Assembly: GCA_029261855.1 (NCBI GenBank)
Contig: JAJDAN010000089.1
Span: forward strand, 1 to 64,000
From: Deltaproteobacteria bacterium
Lineage (GTDB): Bacteria > Myxococcota_A > UBA9160 > UBA4427
Length of the DNA stretch: 64,000 nt
Direction: 5' to 3'
Part shown: positions 32,919 to 41,526 of the stretch, piece by piece
Layout: each line of letters begins with the position of its first letter
Numbering within the stretch: position 1 is the first letter of the stretch
Made by a program: the position numbers and the translations under genes
Notes under the pieces: model-generated
The model's database searches: none
What the model was told of the DNA's origin: nothing
The model's input: the letters and a program-made list of their open reading frames with translations, nothing else

Positions 32919-33431
32919 GGCGTCAGTCCCCAGCGACCCGAATCGCCTCATCCGCAACCGCCGAGCCGGACGGCCGAGTTCGATGAAGCCCGGCACGTCG
33001 AGATCTTCTCCCAGCGGCTCTACGACCTGGGCGTAAAGAAGGTCGAGCTCGAAGACGTCGTGGCGAGATTCGCCAATCCCAACCTCGTCGAGTTCGCTGA
33101 TGAGCGGCGCCACGTCGGCTTCGGCGAGAACCGCATCGGTTCGCTCATCGAGGCGTATCCGGAGAAGAAGGCCGACGTGCAGAAGATGCAGAAGGAGATG
33201 TCCCACCACATGCTGGCGACGTTCGCGGACAGATTCCGCGACGGGGCCATTGCCGAGCAACGGCAGCGCATGCGGGACCAGGCGGGCGCCGACGGCGTGG
33301 CCGCCATGTGGAAGGGCGTCGACCTCGCAGAGGCGTCGCCCGAAGACCTGGAGAAGACGCTCACGAACGTCGTGCTCAGTGAGTTCAAGGTACGTCTCGA
33401 ACGGCTGGGACTGGAGTATCAGACCCCCTGA
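32919..33431 (+). pseudogene. 5'-truncated ferritin-like diiron protein
   Basis: The frame opens after a TGA at 32916 and reads TAEFDEARHVEIFSQRLYDL near its start, a second-half ferritin-like ExxH iron motif, followed by a helical C-terminal domain (GFGENRIGSLIEAYPEKK, SHHMLATFADRFRDGAIAEQ, ending RLGLEYQTP). No ATG, GTG or TTG precedes the motif in frame, and the first-half Glu ligand is missing, so the gene seems to have lost its 5' end. A GTG at 33060 could in principle start a shortened 123-residue product. The full-length relatives would be diiron oxygenases or ferritin-like proteins. Confidence 0.55.
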
Positions 33432-33459
33432 GTGCCTGCTCCAACGATCATCCAATCAG

Positions 33460-33741
33460 TCAGGTCCGTTGCGTGTGGAGCGTGACGGGCGCGACCCGGC
33501 TGTCGGCGGCGGTCACCGCGTTGCGGTGGACCTCGAAGGTCTTCGCCACCTGGGCCGCGTCGGCCTCCAGCGTGTCGCCGTGCTTGAGGTGCCCATTCAA
33601 TGACTGGGGCGACAGGATGCCGGGGATCAGGCCCTTGCGAGCCAGTACGCGGGTGATCTCTTTCGATCCGATGGGCTTCACAACGGGCGGAAAGTCGTTG
33701 TAATCGTCAACGACCACCGGCCAGGTCGAGCCATAGACCAT
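33460..33741 (-). CDS. Hypothetical protein
   Basis: Ninety-three residues from an ATG at 33741, overlapping the end of the metallo-hydrolase gene by 35 bases on the same strand. Codon third positions are G/C-rich and the peptide has ordinary composition (NDFPPVVKPIGSKEITRVLA; HLKHGDTLEADAAQVAKTFE), so it may be coding. I recognise no family, signal or membrane segment. It could also be the remnant of a longer gene whose 5' part was replaced by the neighbour. Confidence 0.4.
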   Translation of the reverse strand: MVYGSTWPVVVDDYNDFPPVVKPIGSKEITRVLARKGLIPGILSPQSLNGHLKHGDTLEADAAQVAKTFEVHRNAVTAADSRVAPVTLHTQRT

Positions 33742-34747
33742 CGTGAGCAACGGTGATTTCGCCCGCGTAGCGGTCTGACATGCCGGCGACGAACGCCCTT
33801 CGCGCGATAAAGATGTCGGGGATGGGTGGGATCAGGTGAGTGAGCACCAGGGACTTCACTCCGATCTCCTGCGCCATCTCCGCCAGTGCGAGCGTGGGTG
33901 AATGAACTTCGGCGATGCGCTGGATCCTCGCGGCAGAAACCGGCACTGCGATCTTCTCCAGCTCTTCTCCGGCAATCGACATGAACTCCTGATTGAACGC
34001 CTCGTGGACCAACAGGTCCGCGTTCTTCGCGTAGCGCTTCACTCCGTCGCTGATCGTCGTATCACCGCTGACGACGATGGTGCGCCCGCCGACCTGAATC
34101 CGATACCCATAGGCGGACTTCCAGTGCGGATGGTTGACACGGAAGGCCTCGATCTTGAAATCACCGTCTTCGTGAACGGTGACGATCTCGTCGCCGTCGA
34201 CCTCGATGTCTTCGGCAACGGGGAAGGCTAGATCCGGGTCTACTCCATCGGCCGCGAGCACGTACATGCGCTCGGTGATGTCGTCCTCGTAGGCGAGCCG
34301 GATTCCCGCAAGGAGATTTTCGGTTCCGGGTGGGCCGAGCAACTCGATCGGGTCCGCGCGGCCGTAGAGCCAGGTGTTGTGAAGCACTTCCGCGGTGCCG
34401 GACATGTGATCCGAGTGAAGATGCGTCAGGAAGATCTTGCTGAGCTTCAGCACGGGTGCCTGGAACTCGTTGAGCCTGCCGATCGCCCCCTCTCCCGCGT
34501 CGAAGAGAAACATCTCACCCCTGGCGACCAACGCGAGACAGGGGCCGGACCGTTCGGCGGAGCGACTCGGCGAGCCCGTCCCGCAGAACAGGAGCTTGGC
34601 GTCGCTCTCGCTAACGGTGGTGGCGTAGGCTTGCTCCGCGACCGTGGAGGCAACGACCCGATCGACGATGGGCTTGTAGTCGACCGTGTGGAGCCAAAGC
34701 GCAGTTCCGCACAGCGCGATCCCCAGCAATCCGACTGCGATTCGCAT
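33707..34747 (-). CDS. Exported metallo-beta-lactamase-fold hydrolase
   Basis: A 346-residue protein: N-terminal signal anchor (RIAVGLLGIALCGTALWL), then an MBL domain with the metal motif THLHSDH (His109, His111, Asp113, His114), a later VNHPHW, GDTTIS with a metal-bridging Asp, and SLVLTHLIPP with the last His. The order resembles the RNase Z/arylsulfatase-like branch of the superfamily. The ATG stands 34 bases after the end of the PhlG-like gene and is likely cotranscribed with it. Hydrolysis of an ester or sulfate at the cell envelope is plausible. Confidence 0.88.
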   Translation of the reverse strand: MRIAVGLLGIALCGTALWLHTVDYKPIVDRVVASTVAEQAYATTVSESDAKLLFCGTGSPSRSAERSGPCLALVARGEMFLFDAGEGAIGRLNEFQAPVLKLSKIFLTHLHSDHMSGTAEVLHNTWLYGRADPIELLGPPGTENLLAGIRLAYEDDITERMYVLAADGVDPDLAFPVAEDIEVDGDEIVTVHEDGDFKIEAFRVNHPHWKSAYGYRIQVGGRTIVVSGDTTISDGVKRYAKNADLLVHEAFNQEFMSIAGEELEKIAVPVSAARIQRIAEVHSPTLALAEMAQEIGVKSLVLTHLIPPIPDIFIARRAFVAGMSDRYAGEITVAHDGLWLDLAGGR

Positions 34748-34781
34748 GGCAAGTCTCCTCGACGGCGCGTCGCGTCGTCGT

Positions 34782-35603
34782 TCAGTGATAGTCGGCGTAT
34801 AGATCCGGCAGAAAGCTGGCCAGGTGATTCATCTCCATGGCACAGTGGACGACCAGATCGCGGCCCTGCTCGACGGATGTGGCGCGCTTTGCGACGAAGC
34901 GCGATCCGGCGATCCGACTGAGCGCTCCTGCGCCTGGCACACCCTTGAATCCGATGTTGCCCAGCCAGAAGCGGCTCCTCATCTCGCAACCGTGCGCAGT
35001 TTCGCGGATGAGGTGGATGATGATTCCAATGCGGATCGGCGCCCTGGCGGGGCTGACGACGCCGCAGATCGCGGTTCCGACGCCTGCGGATTCGAAGCTC
35101 GCCACATCGAGATAGTCGGAAGCTTCCGAGAAGGTGATCGAAATGCGGAGCAAATCGCCGCCCACGTATTCCGTGACGTAGTTGGGATTGTGGAGGTACT
35201 TCTCGCGGTCCGAGAGTTTTGGATCGTCGCCGATCATCCGCTCGGCCCCGTTCGCGAGGTGGGCGCGAGGATGCCACAGCTTGTATCGCTGGGACTCCAT
35301 GTAGTGCCAGCCGAACCACCAGTCGATCATCTCGCTGGTGACGCCTGGCATCTTCGTCAGTGCGGCGACGAAGACCTGCCCGTTGGAAAGCCGCGTGAAA
35401 CCGTTTTCCAACGGGAGGTAGCCGGGTTCCAGGAGTCGGTTCGCTTCCGTCACCGGGAAGCCCAGTTCCGAAGCTTCGATGCCGTGCAGCAGAGCGCGCT
35501 GAACCTGCTCTTGCATGGGCGCCATTTCGGGGTTCCAGTGTCTCCCGTAGGGCTTCCCGTTCAGGTCGCCGGATCGCATGCCGAGATATCTCTCTCGCTT
35601 CAC
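34782..35603 (-). CDS. PhlG-like C-C hydrolase (DAPG hydrolase fold)
   Basis: A 273-residue relative of 2,4-diacetylphloroglucinol hydrolase PhlG, a zinc enzyme of the Bet v1-like fold that cleaves a C-C bond to release an acetyl group. MIDWWFGWHYMESQRYKLWH and PRAHLANG are the family's signature, with the clustered His and Glu expected to bind zinc; NHLASFLPDLYADYH ends the protein. Possible starts are GTG 35639, GTG 35603 and ATG 35579; GGGGAG before 35603 and the operator over 35631-35648 favour 35603. It is divergent from a TetR gene, as phlG is from phlH in Pseudomonas. Confidence 0.85.
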   Translation of the reverse strand: MKRERYLGMRSGDLNGKPYGRHWNPEMAPMQEQVQRALLHGIEASELGFPVTEANRLLEPGYLPLENGFTRLSNGQVFVAALTKMPGVTSEMIDWWFGWHYMESQRYKLWHPRAHLANGAERMIGDDPKLSDREKYLHNPNYVTEYVGGDLLRISITFSEASDYLDVASFESAGVGTAICGVVSPARAPIRIGIIIHLIRETAHGCEMRSRFWLGNIGFKGVPGAGALSRIAGSRFVAKRATSVEQGRDLVVHCAMEMNHLASFLPDLYADYH

Positions 35604-35630
35604 CGTGTGACTCGCTCCCCTGGATTTTAT

Positions 35631-35648
35631 GCTATCCACACGTATAGC
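35631..35648. promoter_or_regulatory. Palindrome between PhlG-like and TetR genes
   Basis: GCTAT-N8-ATAGC (perfect five-base arms) in the 83-base gap between divergent genes, a plausible TetR-dimer operator covering both promoters. Confidence 0.5.
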
Positions 35649-35686
35649 TTAGAGTTGGACAGCGTGCCGAGGTCGTAACGGGAATC

Positions 35687-36346
35687 GTGGTGCAGAAAAC
35701 AGGCGCGGCGCGGAAGCGAAGCGTGGCGCGAAAGACGGGCAGGCAGTCTGCAGAGGCCGCGGCGCTCACCCGAGCGGGCATTCTCGAGGCCGCGATGCAG
35801 CACTTTGCGGCTGGGGGTTTCGAGGGCGCGAGTCTTCGGCAGATCGCAGCCGACGCACGCACGACCCACGGGCTGATCCGCCATCACTTCGGGACCAAGG
35901 AAGACCTCTGGTGCGCGATGGTCGATGACTTCGTGGGCCAGTTCGAAGCGCGGCACAGGCCGCTGCTCTCGAAACTCGGCGGGGCGGATCCAGTCGAGCT
36001 GCTGAAGGGGTTCGTCACCAACTACATCCGGGTTTCGGCAGAGCTACCCGGCGTGGCGAAGATCATCATGAACGACTGCAGTGAGCCGGGCCCGCGGCTC
36101 GACTTCGTTCTCGAGCGTATGATGCCCATCCACAAGGCCATCGAGCCGGTCTTCCTGGCCGTCCAGAAGCGCGGGCTGTTGCGGAAACACGACCCGGATT
36201 CGTTCTTCGTCTTCGTCGTGATGCTGGGAGCCTTTCCGTTTGCGCTGTCGGGATTCACCAACGCGTTCTACCGCAAGGACATCACGTCGAAGGCGGGCAT
36301 CCGACGCCACATCGACCTCGTCCTCCGGACTTTGTTCGACGGGTAG
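35687..36346 (+). CDS. TetR-family transcriptional regulator
   Basis: A 219-residue TetR regulator with a basic N-terminal tail (about 1-25) and a helix-turn-helix (about 28-72; ASLRQIAADARTTHGLIRHHFGTKEDLW contains the recognition helix). The remaining helices form the ligand-binding domain. The start is a GTG, followed directly by a second GTG, with a weak GGGAA. It diverges from the PhlG-like gene across a palindrome and probably represses it until an acylphloroglucinol-like ligand appears, by analogy with PhlH/PhlF. Confidence 0.88.
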   Translation: MVQKTGAARKRSVARKTGRQSAEAAALTRAGILEAAMQHFAAGGFEGASLRQIAADARTTHGLIRHHFGTKEDLWCAMVDDFVGQFEARHRPLLSKLGGADPVELLKGFVTNYIRVSAELPGVAKIIMNDCSEPGPRLDFVLERMMPIHKAIEPVFLAVQKRGLLRKHDPDSFFVFVVMLGAFPFALSGFTNAFYRKDITSKAGIRRHIDLVLRTLFDG

Positions 36347-36538
36347 ATCGGATTCGCTCTGCTGGCTTCGATGAGGCCCGCAAACTCGCCGGGAAACTCC
36401 CCTCGATCGCACGGGAGATGGCAGGAATTGCCAAGACCTGTCCGACCGACGACGGGACTCTGACCACGCTGCCCGATGGCGTGGACCGGGGCCTCCGACT
36501 TTGCGACCTCGCTCGATACGTCCAGCCGGCCGATGGGC

Positions 36539-37087
36539 TCAGCCAGGGTCCGACACGCGCCCCTGAGCCTGCGCCCGCGTCGACTGGACCTCCTCGATGG
36601 TCAGCAGCACCGCGTGCATCAGGTCCGACCGAACGATGACCCCGGCAAACTTCCCCGCCTCGTGGATGAGCACACGGCGGAACTCCGTCGACATCAGCTG
36701 ATCGATCACGTCGACCAGCGGTGCCTCGATCGGCATGACGATCGGATCCATCGTCATTACCGAAGCCACGACCGTCGCATCCAGCTCGTAGAACGCCCGT
36801 AGCACGTCCTTCTGGTTCAGTGCGCCGACGATGAATCCCTCCGCGTCGACCACTGGCAGGCTGCTGACGTCCTGATCGATCATCATCCTCACGGCGGGCC
36901 CGAGCAGGCTCTCCGGGCGGACCGTCGCAAGCTCGGTCTGCATCACGTCGCGAATCGTCAACGATGGCGGCACCAGCGGCGCCGGCCGGCCGCCCACTTG
37001 CCCCGCCTCTTCGCGGAAAAGCTGTGACACCCCTCGTCGAATTCTCCGGATTTCTGCCCTGAACATCTCCGTTCGGATGGTGCGCAT
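36539..37087 (-). CDS. Tandem CBS-domain protein
   Basis: A 182-residue protein: a helical N-terminal 40 residues, then two CBS motifs (about 48-104, PSLTIRDVMQTELATVRPES and SSLPVVDAEGFIVGALNQKDVL; about 112-166, VASVMTMDPIVMPIEAPLVD and RRVLIHEAGKFAGVIVRSDLM). Paired CBS domains bind adenosyl ligands. The ATG has CGGGAGGTTGAG upstream. It is transcribed alone; 301 bases of unassigned sequence lie before it and 192 after it. Stand-alone CBS proteins act as energy or redox sensors, partner unknown. Confidence 0.9.
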   Translation of the reverse strand: MRTIRTEMFRAEIRRIRRGVSQLFREEAGQVGGRPAPLVPPSLTIRDVMQTELATVRPESLLGPAVRMMIDQDVSSLPVVDAEGFIVGALNQKDVLRAFYELDATVVASVMTMDPIVMPIEAPLVDVIDQLMSTEFRRVLIHEAGKFAGVIVRSDLMHAVLLTIEEVQSTRAQAQGRVSDPG

Positions 37088-37389
37088 ACTCAACCTCCCG
37101 TCGCGGAGCCCGACCGTGGCGGAGGCCGGTAGTGGCCTTGATGGCGGCCGACTCCTGGGGAGGTCGCTGCATAACGCATGCCGCGCCGCGGCCGCGGAGA
37201 TCGGGCGCTCGAACGAAGCGGACTGGAGCTGCGGCGTGTCGCCCCGGGCCCGCTCGGCGGCAGAGGCGATTCGCCACACTTCTCGCCAATCGCGCAACAC
37301 CGCAAGCGTGCCGTCGTGCGGTCTCGTGAGTGAGCCGATCGTTGGGCGACCCGGGCTGAACGACCCGCGCCGATCTGCGCGAGCGATCG
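37088..37389. other. Intergenic, no gene seen
   Basis: Three hundred and two bases between the CBS gene start and the end of the acyl-CoA dehydrogenase operon. It must hold the CBS promoter; I could not identify clear -35/-10 boxes. It includes a GC-only palindromic stretch near 37182-37199 (CCGCGCCGCGGCCGCGG). Confidence 0.5.
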
Positions 37390-38538
37390 CTACAACCCCA
37401 GGTCTCGCGCGATCATGTTGCGCTGGAGTTCGCTAGACCCCTCGCCGAGCTCGAAGACCTTGCAGTCGCGGTAGTAGCGCTGGATCGGCGAGTCGCTCAT
37501 GAACCCGGCGGCGCCGTGGTAGTGGAGTGCGCGCTCGACAATCCGCGTGCAGGTTTCGGTCGCAAAGAGTTTCGCCATCGACGCCTCGCGGCCGTGCGGC
37601 AACCCACGATCCGCGGCGATGGCAGCCCGGTGACACAGCAGCCGCGCGGCTTCGATCTGCACTGCCATGTCCGCCACGCCGAAGCGAACGGCCTGAAACG
37701 ACCCGATCGGCTGGCCGAACTGCACGCGCGCGGCAACGTGTGCGAGCGTCGCCTCGTAGGCGGCGCGCGCGACGCCGATCGCGAACGCCGCCGAAGCGAT
37801 CCGGCCCAGGGTCAACGTTGCCAATGAATCGAGAAAGCCGACGTCGGGCCGTCCGATCCGGTTTCCGGCCGGGATGCGGCAGTCGTCGAACACGAGCTCG
37901 GCCATCTCCGAGGCGCGCACGCCGAGTTTCGAAAGAGACCCCGCCACGCGGAAACCCGGACGGTCGGCTTCCACCAAAAACAGCGAAAGGCCCTTGATGC
38001 GCTGTTCCGGGGCGGTGGATGCAACGACGACCAGGAAATCGGCGATCGGTCCATTGGTGATGAACAGCTTCGAGCCGTTGAGCACGTACTCGTCTCCATC
38101 CGCCACGGCGCGCGTCGCGATCGAACCCGCGTCCGAACCGGCGCCTGCCTCCGCGAACGCCCATGCGCCGATGCGTTCTCCGCGCAGCGCTCGCGGAAGC
38201 CAGATCTGCTTGAGTTCCTCACTTGCGAAGGCTTCGAGCGCCGCGCAGGCGAGCGCCATGTGGACGTACACGCCGAGCGCGATGCCGCCGGAGCCGAACG
38301 CGAGTTCCTCGCACAGGATCGCGTAGTCGAGCCTGGACCCGCCGGAACCGCCCACCTCTTCCGGAAAACCCAGACCGAGGTAGCCGAGTTCTCCCAGTCG
38401 CCCGAAGAGCTCTACCGGGTAGCGTTCGCGGTCGTCGCATTCCGCCGCGATCGGCTGGATTTCCTTCGCCACGAACTCACGCAGAGAGCGCTGTAGCTCG
38501 CGCTGTTCTTCGGTCAGGTAGAAGTCCGGTTCGGCCAT
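37390..38538 (-). CDS. Acyl-CoA dehydrogenase
   Basis: A 382-residue FAD-dependent acyl-CoA dehydrogenase of normal length. FAFAEAGAGSDAGS and LFITNGPIADFLVV form the flavin and substrate sites. The C-terminal FELGEGSSELQRNMIARDLG carries the catalytic Glu in the short/medium-chain (SCAD/MCAD) position. The ATG follows CGGAGGACGTTCGA. It is the last gene of the seven-gene minus-strand operon that starts at 44343 and it lies 15 bases after the enoyl-CoA hydratase. Unlike its two paralogues here, it uses the straight-chain-type base. Confidence 0.93.
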   Translation of the reverse strand: MAEPDFYLTEEQRELQRSLREFVAKEIQPIAAECDDRERYPVELFGRLGELGYLGLGFPEEVGGSGGSRLDYAILCEELAFGSGGIALGVYVHMALACAALEAFASEELKQIWLPRALRGERIGAWAFAEAGAGSDAGSIATRAVADGDEYVLNGSKLFITNGPIADFLVVVASTAPEQRIKGLSLFLVEADRPGFRVAGSLSKLGVRASEMAELVFDDCRIPAGNRIGRPDVGFLDSLATLTLGRIASAAFAIGVARAAYEATLAHVAARVQFGQPIGSFQAVRFGVADMAVQIEAARLLCHRAAIAADRGLPHGREASMAKLFATETCTRIVERALHYHGAAGFMSDSPIQRYYRDCKVFELGEGSSELQRNMIARDLGL

Positions 38539-38553
38539 TCGAACGTCCTCCGT

Positions 38554-39333
38554 TCAGCGTCCGCGGAACACGGGCGTGCGTCGTTGCTGAAAGGCCGCCA
38601 CGCCCTCCCGGTGGTCGTCGCTCTGGATGCACTGCACCTGGGCGAAGATCTCGAATTCGAACTCGGCGTTCATGTCGACGCCCAACGAGCGGTGAATGGC
38701 CCGCTTCGTCCAGCGATGCGCGATGGGCGGCCCCGCTGCGAGCTGTTGCGCCAGCGTGGCGACTTCGGTGTCGAAGTCCTCGCGCGCGACGACCCGGTGC
38801 ACCAGTCCGATCGCGAGTGCTTCGTCTGCCGCGACGAGCCGCCCGGTGAACATCAGGTCGGTGGCCGTTCCGAGTCCCACGAGCCGCGGCAGGAACCAAC
38901 CCGCCGACATGTCGCATCCCGCCAGCCCGATCGGCGTGAAGGGCGCCCCCATACGGATGCCTTGGGCCGCGATCCGAAAGTCGCAGGCCAGCGCCAGTCC
39001 CAGCCCGCCTCCGACCGCGTCGCCGTGCAACGCCGCGATGACGGGCTTGTCCATGCCAACGATTGCGCGCACCGGGTCGAGGTAGCGCCTGACGATGGGC
39101 TCCCAGGCTTGCGGGTCCCTTTCGACCATTTCGGCCTGGTCGGCGCCCGCGCAGAAGCGCTTGCCGGCGCCGGCCAACACGACTGCGCGCACGTCGTCGT
39201 CGGCCGCCGCTTTGGCGAGTACGTCCACGAGTCGGTCTACGGTCGGAATCGCGAGCGTGTTCAGGCGATCGGGGCGGTTGAGGGTCACGGTCGCGACACC
39301 TCGTTCGATGTCGAGCAGGATATCGTCGCTCAT
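38554..39333 (-). CDS. Enoyl-CoA hydratase/isomerase family
   Basis: A 259-residue crotonase-fold protein. The oxyanion-hole residues lie in GKRFCAGADQAEM and ALHGDAVGGGLGLALACDFRIA. The active-site Glu pair of rat hydratase is not clearly conserved (the second lies near PFTPIGLAGCDMSAGWFLPRL with Asp/Ser), so it may be an isomerase, hydrolase or a hydratase with altered chemistry. Its ATG overlaps the stop of the upstream alcohol dehydrogenase by four bases (ATGA). Confidence 0.9.
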   Translation of the reverse strand: MSDDILLDIERGVATVTLNRPDRLNTLAIPTVDRLVDVLAKAAADDDVRAVVLAGAGKRFCAGADQAEMVERDPQAWEPIVRRYLDPVRAIVGMDKPVIAALHGDAVGGGLGLALACDFRIAAQGIRMGAPFTPIGLAGCDMSAGWFLPRLVGLGTATDLMFTGRLVAADEALAIGLVHRVVAREDFDTEVATLAQQLAAGPPIAHRWTKRAIHRSLGVDMNAEFEFEIFAQVQCIQSDDHREGVAAFQQRRTPVFRGR

Positions 39334-40361
39334 CGGTGTGGTTCCTCGGTCTGGGGAAGGATGACGGTCCGGGCCGGGCCGCCCGGTTCCGCGAAGATCG
39401 AGGCCGCGTGCTCGAGCGGGACTTCGCGCTGCACCGATCGGGAGACGTCCAGGCGTCCGCGCTCGATCAGGTCGAGGACCCGCGCGATCTCGGTGGGCGT
39501 GGAGCCGAATGATCCCCGCACGCACAACTCGGTGCCGATGAAGCGTGCCAACGGCGGCAGGCGGGGCCGCGCGTTCCCGACGCCGACGACGACCAGACGA
39601 CCACCGGGCGACAGCGCTGCGATTCCCATCTCCACGCTTTCGGCCCTTCCGACACACTCGAGTGCCAGCGTCGCGCCGCGGGCCAGACGGCGCAGCTCGC
39701 GCACCGGCTCGGGGTCGGCGCCTGGGTCCAGCACCGCGTCAGCACCGGCAGCGAGCGCCTCCTTTCGCGCCGATTCGGAGGGATCGACTGCGACGACGCA
39801 GGCCGCGCCCGCCAACCGGGCCAGCTGGATCGCGTGCAGACCGAGTCCGCCGGCACCGATCACCACGACTGTTTCCCCGGCGCGCAGTTCGCCCACCGTC
39901 CACAGTGCGTGCATCGGCGTGGCGATCGCATCGGACGCGATGGCGCCGATCGAGCTCGAGATGGATTCGGGAAGCCGCAACAGGCAACTGGCCGGCAAGG
40001 CGATCTGCTGCGCGAAGCCTCCCTGTCTCGCCATTCCGATCACCGCGGGTCGACGGCAGAGGTTGGTGGCCCCGGCGACACAAGCAGCGCAGATGCCGCA
40101 GGTCACCTGCCCGGAACACGCGACGCGTTCGCCCGGCTTCCATCCCTTTGCGCCGGGACCGGATTCCAGGACCGTGCCTGCGATCTCGTGTCCCGGCACG
40201 GTTCCGGGAGCGACGCCGAGTTCACCGGCAATGATGTGGCGGTCGGTTCCGCAGACGCCGGCCGCGTCGATCTGCAACAGCACTTCGTCCGCAGCCGGAG
40301 TCGGGTCCGCGATCTGTTCCAGTGCGATTTCGCCCGGCCCCCGATACACGAGTGCTCGCAT
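39330..40361 (-). CDS. Zinc-type alcohol dehydrogenase
   Basis: A 343-residue medium-chain dehydrogenase/reductase. GVCGTDRH and PGHEIAG are catalytic-zinc motifs; CGICAACVAGATNLC gives the structural zinc cysteines; GAGGLGLHAIQLARLAG binds NAD(P). The ATG overlaps the last base of the upstream acyl-CoA dehydrogenase stop (TGATG), and its own stop overlaps the next gene, so it is translationally coupled on both sides. It probably oxidises a hydroxyl intermediate of the acyl-CoA pathway. Confidence 0.93.
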   Translation of the reverse strand: MRALVYRGPGEIALEQIADPTPAADEVLLQIDAAGVCGTDRHIIAGELGVAPGTVPGHEIAGTVLESGPGAKGWKPGERVACSGQVTCGICAACVAGATNLCRRPAVIGMARQGGFAQQIALPASCLLRLPESISSSIGAIASDAIATPMHALWTVGELRAGETVVVIGAGGLGLHAIQLARLAGAACVVAVDPSESARKEALAAGADAVLDPGADPEPVRELRRLARGATLALECVGRAESVEMGIAALSPGGRLVVVGVGNARPRLPPLARFIGTELCVRGSFGSTPTEIARVLDLIERGRLDVSRSVQREVPLEHAASIFAEPGGPARTVILPQTEEPHR

Positions 40362-41509
40362 CACATCCCCATGAAACGGGCGATGATGTTGCGCTGGATC
40401 TGGCTGGTTCCGCCTCCCAGCTCGCAACCCCTCACCTCGAGAACGCGCCGCATGAAGTGCGAATCGCGTTCGTAGCCGCGCGCTCCCGCACACTGAAGCG
40501 CCGCGCTGGTCGCGCGGGCTGCCACGTTGTTGGCCAACATCTTGGCCATCGACGCTTCCTTCGGGCACGGTCCTTCGAGGTCGCGCTTGGCGGCGGCGGC
40601 GTAGACGAGCAGCCGCGCGGCGGCCACTTCGGCTTGCGCTTCCGCTAGCGGATGGCTGACCGCCTGGTAACGGCTGATGGGCTGGCCGTACTGCTGGCGG
40701 CTCGTCGCGTACGCAACTCCGTCGTCGATCGCGGCCTGTGCGACGCCGATCGTCTGAGCGGCGTTCGCGAGCCGTTCGGGATCCATCAGCCTGGCCAGGT
40801 TCAGCCAGCCCTCGTCGACCGGGCCGAGCATCGCCGAGTCGGGCACGACGACACCGCGGTAGTGGACCTTGTTGACCATCAGCGCCCGCATCGCCGCATA
40901 CGAGGTGCGCTCGAAGTCGAGACCCGCGGCGCGGTTGTCGACCAGAAACAGGCTGATGCCCTTCTGCCTGGACGCGCCCGGATAGCTGGCGGTGCGCGCG
41001 GCCGTGATGATGACCTCCGCGCGCTCGGCGCCGGAAATGGGACCTTTGACGCCGTCGATCCGCCAACCGCCGTCGACGCGTTCGGCCCGGGTTTCCATCC
41101 CGGCGAAGTCGGACCCGGCTCCCGGCTCGGACATCGCGAGCGCGAAGCGTTTCTCGCCGCTGACGATCGCAGGCAGGTAGTGGCCGGCCTGCTCCTTCGA
41201 TCCGCAGATGTGCAGGGCGTGCGAACCGAAGATCGTGCCCGTGATGTAGAGAGTCGAAAGGGAGATCGAAGTGCGGCCGACCTCCTCGACGAAGACACAC
41301 AGATCGAGCACGGAACCGCCCGAGCCACCGTACTCCTTCGTCACCGGGATCCCCGTCCAGCCGCGCCGGGCGCATTCGCGATAGAAGTCGTCGGGATACT
41401 CCTCGTCGCGTTCCATCTGTCCGATCCGTTCAGGCGGATACTGCTCGTCGAGAAACGCGCGGACGTCGGCACGCAGGTCGAGTTGCTCGGGCGACAGGTA
41501 GATGTCCAT
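40361..41509 (-). CDS. Acyl-CoA dehydrogenase
   Basis: A 382-residue acyl-CoA dehydrogenase. FALAMSEPGAGSDFAG is the flavin-binding loop. At the C-terminus the SCAD/MCAD-type Glu is replaced (ELGGGTSQIQRN, Gly where Glu stands), while DPERLANAAQTIGVAQ offers a Glu in the isovaleryl-CoA-dehydrogenase helix-G position. This suggests a branched-chain or cyclic acyl-CoA substrate. The start at 41509 has AGAGG upstream; a long in-frame opening before it is antisense and Arg-rich. The enoyl-CoA hydratase lies 17 bases upstream and the alcohol dehydrogenase overlaps its stop. Confidence 0.93.
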   Translation of the reverse strand: MDIYLSPEQLDLRADVRAFLDEQYPPERIGQMERDEEYPDDFYRECARRGWTGIPVTKEYGGSGGSVLDLCVFVEEVGRTSISLSTLYITGTIFGSHALHICGSKEQAGHYLPAIVSGEKRFALAMSEPGAGSDFAGMETRAERVDGGWRIDGVKGPISGAERAEVIITAARTASYPGASRQKGISLFLVDNRAAGLDFERTSYAAMRALMVNKVHYRGVVVPDSAMLGPVDEGWLNLARLMDPERLANAAQTIGVAQAAIDDGVAYATSRQQYGQPISRYQAVSHPLAEAQAEVAAARLLVYAAAAKRDLEGPCPKEASMAKMLANNVAARATSAALQCAGARGYERDSHFMRRVLEVRGCELGGGTSQIQRNIIARFMGM

Positions 41510-41526
41510 CGGTTCGGCCTCTTCGC

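Noticed and set aside
36347-36538. Plus-strand peptide FDEARKLAGKLPSIAREMAG downstream of the TetR gene
   Set aside because: Helical-looking but with no start, no family and only about 60 codons; treated as noncoding.
37182-37199. GC-only palindrome as a possible origin or attachment site
   Set aside because: Short and composed only of G and C in a GC-rich genome; no supporting genes or AT-rich box.
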